A stretch of DNA of 64,000 nt from assembly GCA_011033025.1 (NCBI GenBank), contig WFMF01000551.1, positions 1 through 64,000 on the forward strand. Direction: 5' to 3'. The notes under the pieces are model-generated. The model had not been told where the DNA came from. It was given only the letters and a program-made list of their open reading frames with translations, and ran no database searches. A program made the position numbers and the translations under genes. Of the stretch, positions 50,401-62,400 are shown piece after piece; position 1 is the stretch's first letter, and every line of letters begins with the position of its first letter. Source of the DNA: Beroe forskalii (Eukaryota; Ctenophora; Nuda; Beroida; Beroidae).

Positions 50401-53400
50401 AAGTATACCATCTCACGGCATTGCGCTAAATTTGATATAACCGGGAGGAGAAATTTAAAGACAAGAGACAAGTTCTTCTAAGTGAAATGTCATAATTAGA
50501 TGGGCAATCAGTTGGTACTAAGACGAACAGAACAATTCAAAATGAGATAGTGCCACACATTAACAAGTTAATTAATAAGATAATATAAATGAATAGTGAA
50601 TCCTCTGAAATGTGGCTGCATATATAATTCATTCACAAAGAAAGAGATATATCATTACATTGGAACCACTTAAAACGGTGTACTGCATATTGTTCCAGGT
50701 TTTACAAAGCCGATTTGAATGTACGAAATGGCTGCGAGTAATCGGGAAACAGTGCTTTGTTTGCCAGCAGTAACGACCACCTACTGTTGCTGCTGCCCTG
50801 CAGTAGTTACGGTACAATTAGGGAGAAATTGTCCACCCCGCGGATGCGTGTCGCGCTTCCACAATGGAAGCTGGAGTAAAGGCATAATGGGGGAAAGTGC
50901 CGGGAGGAAATTTGTAGCCCTAAGTGGGCGCGATAACAGCTCAGTAAGTATCTAGTATGTGGCACACAAATCCCTGCAGCAGCAAGCAGCCAGGAAAACA
51001 CAGTTACAAGAGGGGAAGCGTTACAACGCATTGTTTAGTCTAGGGAAGGGTCAGGGTTAGGAAGGCGTGTTGCATTGTTGGAGTGGCTGAATATAGACGA
51101 GCAGTTTGATATTTATTGCATTTATATTCGCCAGATTTGGTTAGAGAATTTAACTTGAATCGGCTTCAAATCATACTCGTTGTTTTCAAATTTTCTGAGA
51201 ATTCCGACTTTGTGCTGAAATTGAAGAAATTAGAGAAATCTTGGATCTCGAGCAAAAATCAGTAGGATATTAAAGAGAATCTCAGTCAAGATGCCCGAAA
51301 ACGCTGACAAATAGACAGGCATGCATTCTAGATGAGTCAACTTTTTCATGAACATGATACAGACAGCAAAACCTCCTGCTAGTCATCCCAGACTTCGCAA
51401 GATAGACTATCTGGATATGAGCCATATCGTAACCCCCCGCTTAATGACTCAAGAACAAGTTCATATCTCGAAGTCTGGGAAGGACGGTTTGCCCAGCGAA
51501 GGAGGCAGTTCGGTATCCTCAAGGCTTCCCAGGGGAACCAGACAAGTCTAAGCAAAACCTAAGGAAATCGAGTTCAGTGGTCGGGAAACATATTTAGTTG
51601 TGGAGCTACGTTTGAAATTATTGCTATGTCCGTTAGTTCCAATTTTGCACTTCTAAAATTTTAGTAGCCAATCAAAACGGTAAATCAAATTAATAGTCTA
51701 AAATTACGAATTGACAGATTTAAGCCCGTCTCCCGACACACTCAACCCTAATTTTGGCAGACTACCACTATTCATATCACTACCGTTTATCGAAATAGAC
51801 GTTGAGTTAGATACAGGAGATCAGCGATCCCATCATCAGGACAGATCTCAAAGAGTTAATACTACAGACAGGAATAGTAGATAGTCCAACGTCATCAATT
51901 CACCATTCTAAGCTATGATAATGACGTCATTCAACGAGAGCCTACTATCCGGGTTTGTGGCGTATTACGAGCTCCCGGGGATGTTTAGTTACTATAATAT
52001 ACTCTGCTTCTCTCCCTAGAAATGGAGTAGCTATCTAGGAAAGATCACAGTGCTCTGTGTTACGTAGATTATACGTGCGTGTTTCGTGTATACGATCTAT
52101 CTGGACTTCATATATCTCTGATTTGAAATATACATATGTAAGTGTTAGGTTCTCTATCTAGAGAGGAAAAGAGATAAATATGTTATGTGAGCTTCTCTTC
52201 TCTTTTTGAATCGTTTAGCTACCGTTCGTTGCTTTTATGGAGTACCCTATATAGAATACTCCTCATGTGATGATTCCCAGGACTGTTCAGTCGAGGCACT
52301 TGTTCAGGAGAAATGAACTATACATACCCAATAAACACCACTTATATACGAGTACATACGAGAATGGAGTATACTGCCAACATATTGTTTTTATATTATA
52401 TATGTGGACTATTCTAGACCGACTGATCGATGTATAATCTATACTTCTCCCTATCGATACATAATATATTAGATGTGACCAATCCTGCTGCATGTAGTTA
52501 TTATTTAGCTACGATGTGTCTCTTGAAGGAGAGTGGCACACAGCTTCCGATAGCTACCACACCTCGATATATATCACGTCAGAGTTTCAACATATAGGTC
52601 TACAATCGTCTACGCATTTGATACTTGTGTCTTGTTGAAAGTAATTACTTATCTAAAGTAGCATTTTTATTTATTTTTCATCGTAGGGAATGGATGAGTC
52701 CCTTCGAAGCCCCTGTTCATAATTCAACCGACCAATTTGATTTTTCAATTTTGATCCAGAAGGTAAATTTGAGTTCTCCTGTAACAGGGGGGTCCACCTC
52801 TGACATATTCCTAAATCTAGACATGTGAGGCCACAGACCCACGGAGCAATTTTGAACCCAAATACACAATTTTAGTGTACTTAATTGTCAAAATCGGATA
52901 TAAAGGAGCTCCTACTACGAGTCCACCTGGATCGGCACCTCATCCACCCCTCCACTCTTCAGCCATTACATGTGGAATCAACATGATGCCTCCCTCATGT
53001 TTCTCCCTCGCTCCACCAACATGGCTGAAGGCTGGCACAGAGGCTTCAACTCCATGCCCTTGATTAGGCCGCTTGTCCGCGATTAGGTAATAAAGGATGA
53101 ATGGCCTAAACAGTAATACTAAAGGTGGAATGAAAGTTGGAATGAGTTTTAGGCCAAATGTCCAGTTAGGCCAGATGACCGCTAATTTTAGTACAGATTG
53201 TTAGGCCATTTGTCAAGTTAGGCCAACTGTCCAGTTAGGTCAAATGACCGACTACCTCTGAGAGATGAGCTTGTTTTCCCCGTCATTTAGGTCAATACCA
53301 TTTTAGCCTATGAAAATCCTAAAACTCACAAAATGACCATACCTCAACACGCAATTTTTATGAAGTTTCGTCCAGTCAAAGTTCTATAACTTTGGCCAGG

Positions 53401-56400
53401 AATAATAATTTTGCCAGGCCATAACTCAGTCATTTTTCATCTGATTTTGACAAACCACTAGATGATCAGCTCGTCGAGACAAATCGACTTGAAACCACTC
53501 TAAAAAGGCATTTGCCTGACTTTTTGCAAATTCTAGTGGCAAACAATTGTGACCCATAGAACCGATTGAAATGTTTCGAAAATAAGATGATTTTAGTTCC
53601 GGGGGCCGGTTAAAAATGTTTTATTCACATTTGAGATTGCACTTTTTGTTTCTAGCCAGTCTCATTGAAGTTGTTTGTTTTGCTGCTGTGCGCAGCAAAA
53701 CCCACATGGCACCAGCCAATTATCATAGTACTTCTATCAAGAAGAAGACCTCGTTAAATGCGGAGTGCACCCGTGCATTTTGCAAACAAACTCCTGAATG
53801 ATATGCTATACTCATGAGTCAATGAGTCATCAGCAATCATATATATGTGCAATGAGCATGGCCAAATGGGGAGTTGGTCATATACAAGCAAGATATACAG
53901 AGTGCATTAAGGTTGGGTGAACCGTGGATTTAGTTGATTGTTTCACCAGGATAGGTTGCAGAGTTGCACTGGTACCTAAGGTGCAGAATCAGATCCAAAG
54001 ATAGAGTAGGTATTTATCAATCACTTATTGTTTATCTTTCTGTACTTCTACCAGCTTGGTTTCATATTCTCCAGAAGGGAAAGTTCTCTTTTTATCGTTT
54101 GAATGTTTTCTGCTATGATTGCCCGGAAGTGAACTTTTACCATCTGGTCAGTAGTGTTTTGTTGTTCATATGAAAGTTTAAAATGAAGATAGTAACGTTT
54201 ATATCATCAATGCTGGTTGTAGCCAAAAACCTCTTGATGTCATAGATTAAGCAATAAGGCCTATCATCAATGTTCATGAGTGAAGTCAGCACAAGGTCCG
54301 CATATATTTCTACGTATTGGACTTATGAGTAATGGCTAATTATCTAATTGGCAATTAAAAGCAGTTCATTAATGGCCATTACATTTTATTAGGGTGTTTA
54401 TGATATTTTCCTTGCCCAGGAGACTGCCGTCAGCATTTAGATAAAAAGGAAACCACCAGCCTTGGGATCTATTTTCTCTTCAAATATATCCGTGGTTGCA
54501 GGATCATATGTTCCGTTGTCTCTGTCTTGCCTTAAAATGATTCCTTGACGGGGTCAAATAAACAGCCAGTTTATTTACTCTAACTTATTCTCTCAGTTTG
54601 ATTTAGCTGTCCACAAATCAAAGTTCAAAGTACAGTTTGCAATAATCAACAACTCAAACTTAGCAATATTGTAGTGTCCCGTTATTACTTCTGAACTTGT
54701 TCTATTCCACTTTTTCCCGCTATTTCAAGCCACAATTCGCTCCAATTCCCCCAGTAGCCAGTAGATGGATGGAGGGTCAGGTGATGCTGATCATGTCAAG
54801 GAAAAGGACGAGAAAAAAGAGCCCGAGACACCTGTGAAACAAGCGAGCAGACCCGTTGATATGGACTTTAAGCTGGACATGCTGAGTGAGATGGAATAAT
54901 ATTCGTGTTCTAGATTTAATATTCTGGATTTCAGTAAACAGAGGGCTAGGATCCGCTGAGAAACGAATTCTTAAGAATTCAAATCGGGGATCATTATAGG
55001 CAGTAAATTTCGGGGAAATTCGCTTAAATATGCAAATATACGATGAGGATTGCACAAAACGTGATCGTCTTTTTCAGCTGCAAAGGAAGTTGGAAGTGTA
55101 CTTGAAGACGGTTGAAAGGTATAAGATGATCATAGATGAGATGAAGGAAGATAACAACAGATATGGTATTGAGTGATTCATCTTTTATCTTTTTTACCGC
55201 AAAAATCAACCTTAAACTTTAAAAATAAACCTTTAAACATTGAAAATTAACCTTAAGGACTTATATAAAGTCAGATAAATACGAGCAACTCCGGCTTACA
55301 AAGACTTTTTTAAAGGTCGACATAAAATACCCCGCAATTTTCCTATGTAAAGTATCGTTTCTAGAATAGTTAAGAATGTACTTGTCAAACAAACCAGGCC
55401 CAGCACAGTGTGCTAAAATCAAACATGTTTCCAAAAACTGAGACATTTTGACATGCGCTGGGCAGAAACGAACACTATAACGTATTTCTGCAGTTTGCTA
55501 CACCTCTGGCGTGCCCCTCTGGCAATCATTACAGATTTACGACTTATTTTCAGGGCTGTGACAGAAAGTACTATCCGTAGTCTGTACGCTCTCTCAAAGA
55601 TACAATCACCAAAATCCTTGTTCTAATTTCAACATACTTCAAGCCACGATAAAGCCTCTAAATAGATGCGATATTAGTCATAATCGTTTATATGATTGTG
55701 ACTGATGTCTAACATGCATCTGTTTTCTGAATGATAAACTGATCAATACGATTTAGAAAGAAGCAAAACAGAATGCTACAGACATTTTCCTCAACAACCC
55801 TATGAAATAAAAACGGGGATGATATCTTGACAAAGAATCCCTTTTACAGAAACACGCTTTTGTTTCATAGGCGAATGTTGAGGACCCTGAGAGAAACAAA
55901 ATTCCGCCTTTTTATCTCTCAATGAATGTTTAATGATTTTCTTGCTGTCTCTTTCAAGCATTCATGCATGCATTTCGTCCCTTTTGTCTCATCATAGAAC
56001 CAATCTCCTTTCATCGTACGAATGTCAATTCTTATCATGTCATGTAGCCAAAATTTTGTAGGCCACACGGGTCTGTTTGGCAAGTATAGCCATAAAATTT
56101 GTCGTAAGGATTAAGAGTGTTATTTTTGATATAAGCTCCAAAACATCTTACTTTTACAACTCTAGAGATTTTTGGTCGATATGTATGTTTCTGTATTCGA
56201 CACATAAAGACCGTACAGAAGAGGCAAAAACTCTTTTTGCTTAATTCAGAATATAAAATGCTTTACATGTTAGTTGTTTATATTGTTTCTTATTAGATAT
56301 ATCAATGTTCGTGCGATCGATGTTTGTTCTCCACAGATCTATATATTCTCTTTTGTAAGATCCCGTACTACACAAATCCCAATCTCTAAATTGCTCGCTG

Positions 56401-59400
56401 TAAACAATTTTCAAGATGTCTTTTACAGTATATTATGATATATCCCAGCATCTCATTTAAAGCCTTTTGTCTTCTTTTAAACATTAGGTAGTATTATGAA
56501 GTGGAAACATAGAGTATTTAGATTCCATTTTTAATTGAAATTCAAACAATTATTGTACGATGAACGGCATTGAACGGCATGTTTTGAATGCAAAACCCGT
56601 AACTAGGCTGAACGCGAAGAATAGGCGCCCCAACAATCCTCTAAGTACTGAAAAGTTCACATCAAGATTTTGCAATTTCTTGGCGCCTATTTTTCACGGC
56701 AGCCTAATTGCATGACATATTCTGACAAACCTGGGCATCCTTGGAGAGGCTGAGGACCCTGGCCCGGTACCATCCCTGATACTGCTCACAGTAAGCGACA
56801 CAGAGCGTGTGTTCTCGGTACTCCAGGTGTCCGTAGTCCAGGGGCTGAAAGGGAGAAACAATGGTGTTACATGAGGAGATATGAGTCAAGAATTGTAATA
56901 TATAGTTTTATTAATCAAGTTATTACACTGATAATTTCTTGAGCTTTTTTTGGGTGAATTTGATGACGATATATTAATTCTGTCCCTGTTTCAGGGCTAT
57001 TATTACAAGGTCAAGGTTGAGTGAGAGAACACAAAGTCGTCTCCTCACAGCCCCCCACCATCCTTCTCTCTCACAGCCTGCCATCGACCAGGGAGGACAT
57101 TCTATCTGACTCCTCCAGTCTCAATCTCACTTCTTTCTCATCCACTATATAGTTGTTTGCTGTTCACATGCCAGTTACCACCACGCCAGCAAATTTCTTT
57201 TAAAAAACGGCCTTTCTAAACCAATTATCTTGTTAAATAAACCCCACCAAATTCTGATCTTCCTAAAACCCCTTTTCGTGAAAATCCCTAGTTCGAAAGC
57301 AGAATTTAGCGATCCTTATCGAGATACCCCTTCCAGCATTCTCTTATCTCTAATTCTCTTGATTGCAGTTTTTTAACTGGTAGGTACTTGGTATGTGAAC
57401 AGCAGCATCCGGGTGGAAGAGAAAGATGCATGTATTCTTAGAGGAAATACCCCGACTCGGAAATCTCTAATACTTTTCGCCCAGTGTTGCTCAAGGCATG
57501 TTAAACTATGCAAGCTCCGTGCATTTCTATATGTGCTATGTGCGCCAAGATGCAGATTTCACATTTCACTCACTAATTACAGTAAACTCTTCCTGATTAT
57601 ATCCCAGTCTATAACAAGATTCACAATATATCTACATAACTTTTTGTTTGAATTTTATAAATTCTGCTAGATATATAATATGAATTTCAGAAAGAAGCTG
57701 TACTGCTGGTGATGCGCTGTGCATGTTTTTGTAAATACCATCATTATATTTAACAGCGAGAGATATCTTCTCTTTCTTCTCCAATTCTTCTTCAGTATTT
57801 GAAAGAAATTAAAGTGAAATTGCTATTGTTGATTCTTTGATTTGTTTTAAATATGATATTTTGCGTTTTTCTTGCCTCTCGGAATACTTATAATACCAGG
57901 AAAGTGCTCTGTACTTTATTTTTTGATGGACTAAGCACGCTAGAGCCCTAAGTTCCGGTTTACATAACAAGCGGAAGTTTCATGACGGTTTTGGCCGGAA
58001 AACAAGGATATTTCGGCTTGTCGTGAATTTTAAATTGATTTCCCAACGTTTTTCCTCTCTAAGTTTGAGACGGTATAAATTGGTCATTATAAGCCGTATA
58101 CAGAGCATCAGCAGTCTAGGGAATCGTCATTGTAATGGTTCATTATGTCAAACTTATGACACCAAAGCAGATATTTTTGGTGCCCAGCAATGCGGTGTAT
58201 ATATATCCTTGGCAGCCCGATCATTAGCAGCCATGTTGTTCTGAGGTTGCTGAGGAATATTCTGGAAGGGTAATTCTTACAGAATATATCATGAGGCCAG
58301 GAACATAACTACATACATATTATATTATGACAATCCGTCAACATAAGGGGAAGGTATCACTGATCATGAGTTGGTTTTTAAGATAGTCATGGGTACTTGG
58401 TTACCTCCACTGACGTTCTACAAATTACGGCGACTAATCCCGATTACAAACTGATGGAATTAATACCAGGGAGACGAGCTCGTCTCCAGCTAATGAACTA
58501 AAACGCTCCCTAAGTCTCCATCACTAAGTTGTTTCATGCCATTACACGATTTTTACCCGAAAATTATGAATGGCTAGGCCATATCGTAGGGGTAGTCCCA
58601 CAAAAGAAGGGGATATCATAATGAGCTATGACAATTGTCATTTGGGACATTGATATGGAAGGGAGCATTTCGGGACATAAATGGGCTCAGTATGTAATTT
58701 GGTACTCGTAATAAAGGGATGTTGTTTGAATGTTAAAAGCTAATCAGACTGTACTATTGCCATGATTATTGATTGCCCTAGTGCTTCAACCAACCTTCAT
58801 GAATAGAAGTTAATAACATGATGCTATAATATCGTAACACCCACCTTCGAGTAGAACTGGTTCATGTCTTCCGACATCTCCCTGAACTTAACATGAAACT
58901 CCCTGCTCTGGAAGAACCAGCAGAAGGGAGACTCCACGTGGGAAATAGAGCTTCTGACTCACGACGCAGTGCTAAACGCGGGATTAGGGACTGATCTGCC
59001 ACGATGTCTCCAGCATCTATTCGAGGTCATGGTTGTAACGCTTGTGAGACAAATGATGTAAAACGTGTTTATTTTACCTTTGATTTCGAGACCACTGCCA
59101 GAGGTCAGTGTGAATTAAGTTGGCCTAGATCACAAGCGCTCATAGAGTGAAAATTTGGCCTAGATCCTTACATCAAACTTTGAAATTTAAGTGCTCATAA
59201 TCCAATCAGTCAACTTAGAAGTACACACTATTCGAGTCGGTTTCAAGTGACATAGATAGAAGTGACAAGTAACTCATGGCATTAAAACACCCACCCCTTT
59301 ATCTCACCTATTCGAGTGGGGTTTTCAAGTGACAAGTGACTCAAGGCACTGAGATGCATCCCCTTATCTCACCTATTCGAGTGGGGTTTTCAAGTGACAA

Positions 59401-62400
59401 GTGACTCAAGGCACTGAGATGCATCCCCTTATCTCATCTATTCGAGTGGGGTTTTCAAGTGACAAGTGGCTCAAGGCACTGAGGTGCACCCCTTTATCTC
59501 ACCTATTCGAGTGGAGTTTTCAAGTGACAAGTGACTCAAGGCACTGAGATGCACCTCAATGTCTCACCTATTGGAGTGGTGTTTTCAAGTGACAAGTGAC
59601 TCAAGGCACTGAGATGCACCTCAATGTCTCACCTATTCGAGTGGGGTTTTCAAGTGACAAGTGACTCAAGGCACTGATATGCATCCCCTTATATCTCACC
59701 TATTCGAGTGGGGTTTCCAAGTGACAAGTGACTCAAGGCACTGATATGCATCCCCTTATATCTCACCTATTCGAGTGGGGCTTTCAAGTGACAAGTGACT
59801 CAAGGCACTGAAATGCACCACTATGTCTCATCTATTCGAGTGGGGTTTTCAAGTGACAAGTGACTCAAGGCACTGAGGTGCACCCCAATGTCAACAGGGG
59901 GTGCAGGGGTCTGGAAGAGGTTTCTGTCCAGGGAGAGGAGCTTGTTAACCTCCTTGGGTTTCTCGTTAGGGTTAGAACTCAGGTAGATCCGAACAAGCGG
60001 GTACTCCCCGTCCATATCTACCACCTCAGGCAGTGAATTTTTTAGTTTGTAATGAACTAAATGAAGCTTCCAAAGAGAATATATAGGCGGATTTGATTAA
60101 GCATAGATCGCCCGAATTTTCAAAAGAGAGTATAAGTAAAATGGAAATTGATTGAGTCCAAGTGTCCGACCGAGTTTGACACAGGGAAAAAGTAAGAGCG
60201 TTGACACAACTCCCAGAATTAGAATGTCGAATAATAAGTCAGATGGTTTGGATAGTATGGCACATGAAAAGCTCCCACTATCATCGGCGGCGAATTAGCC
60301 CACACATAAGTCCCTTTGGCATTGACAGTTCAGCGCAAAATTTAACCGAATTTTCGCACGCTGATAAACTGGTTGATTGGTCAATGTCAAGATGATATCG
60401 GGATCCTATGGGAGAGCTAATACGGCACGACAATAACCTCAGCCTCAATGACAGTCTGGTCAGCGATGTAACCTTTGAGGGTATCCACTTCCTTGTTAGA
60501 CCAGCTGTCTGCACTGGTTGGCAGGTCTGCCAGCTGTACTGAATACGCCTGCAAGAAGAAAAAGGTTAGGGTGAATCATCTAGTGTTTTTGCGGCACAGA
60601 CAAGATTCTTCGCCCTGTCGTAGCGTTCTGCGGCACTGTATCAATTTCAGCCCAATGCAGTTGGATTTGGAACTTATTACAAACAAGTGGAACAACCTGG
60701 ACCAACCCAAAAATCAACCCGAAACAAGCGAAACAACCTAAAACAAAGGAAACACGCCGAAACAAGCGAATTAACCCAAATCAGCCCGGGTTAGGGTTTG
60801 GTTTGATTCGGGTTGATTCGCTTGTTTCAGGTTGATTCGCTTGTTTCGGCTTGATTCGGGAAGGTTTTTTTGGTTTGGCCTTGGTTCGGGGTGATTTCGG
60901 TTTTTCCGGCATTCCGCTTGTTCCGGCTTGATCCGACCAGTTTCTTTTTTAGTACAACGCTGTAAGTTGTGGTATGTAGACGAAAGTCAAGTACAGAATG
61001 ATTGTTTTACCGGTAATAATAAGATAATATGCGAATTGCGATGCATATATTCATAAACAAAATCAACATGATCATCAACATAATCATATCAACGTAAAAT
61101 TATCAACTGTATATATAAAGGCATGTACACAAAGACAGGAAGTTGAATTGTCTTTCGTATCTTATGTTACCTTTCTAACACAGAGATATGAACCGATCAA
61201 ATCACAGCACTTCTGTTCTGTGGTTTGTAGATTAAAATAAATATCTCTCGATTTTAATGTAGAAGTAGAATGAGTTGAAATGACGTGATTCCATTCGTTT
61301 TAAAATCAGAATTAGTAATTGCCCACCTAATGCACGATAGTTTTTAATTTTAGCATTATGCGAAACGTAATACATACGTAATAAGGTAGAGGGAAGAAGG
61401 GTTAAAATGATAGACCAGAGTTGGCCATGAGACCAAAATTTTATTACTATTATCCTCATCGAACGATCAACTCACATATACAGACCTCTCCTCAGTGTCA
61501 AAGTGTTGGGCCCGTGATACGTGAAAGCATACCTATGCTGTGTCTCAAGTAAACAGATCTAACAAGTCTTCTACTGCTAATTGTACCAGTCTCTACTGTT
61601 TATGTACCAGTCTCTACTGTTAATGTACCAGCCTCTACTGCTAATGTGGCAGTAAACGTGGGACATCCCTGGGCCGCCTCACCATCACGTGACAACACCA
61701 TCACGTGACAACACTGTCACGTGACAACACCATCACGTGACAACACTGTTTTGTTTTGTTAACACGGACTTATCTTACGAGATTATGTCGTAAGATACAC
61801 AACGGCAACTGAACTAGGAACTTGATAAGCGCTATAAGTGCTAATCAAGTTCCTAGTCCAGTTGTCGTTGTGTCCCTAGTAGATTCCGTTCTGTTTATAC
61901 TACCATTGATATTCTTAATTCAAGTGAAGCTGAAACAGTGCTAGTGTGATTGTTTGAAGAGGAACATCTTGATATGCGCCGCCTTTTCCGATCAACGGTA
62001 AGGTCGAACAAAAGATACAACGTCATGATTCTGTGTTTATTCTCTCTTTTTTTTGTTTTGTAATGACGTTCTCGACTTCTATAATATTCTACCTGTTACG
62101 ATACTTTTAACTCATTTTATCACCCTGCAGTCGATTAAATTTAAATTCTAGTGTGATCCCGTGTGATTCCCGAACGTATTTCAAACTGATAAGATAAAGC
62201 AGGATGAAACAATAAACTGAATCCCGGATCGTGTGTTATCGAAAATTATCAAATTTTGTGATAATATCCCCTGACAACTCACTAACAATTTCAGGTCAGA
62301 GTCATAGGTTGCTTGGCAGCGTTATCATTGATGATTGGCTACTTGACTCCACCAACTACCAGTACCAACACATTCGTTGAAATGCGCCCAAATAACAGGG

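Larger units (their letters stand above)
48091..56730 (-). other. 8.6-kb intron of the Tudor gene
   Basis: Bounded by the donor of the exon ending at 56731 and the acceptor of the exon starting at 48090. It holds dispersed-repeat copies 13 and 14, the MULE fragment, two plus-strand exon-like ORFs, CGAAAAAAC-type repeats (50033-50080), an inverted pair CCCAGACTTCG/CGAAGTCTGGG (51389 and 51469), and a hairpin GTTTTGCTGC/GCAGCAAAAC near 53,678-53,702. Confidence 0.6.

Noticed and set aside
50719-50955. 78-codon plus frame ending at a good GTAAGTAT donor
   Set aside because: Cys-rich low-complexity start, no domain and no partner exon; the donor alone is not enough.
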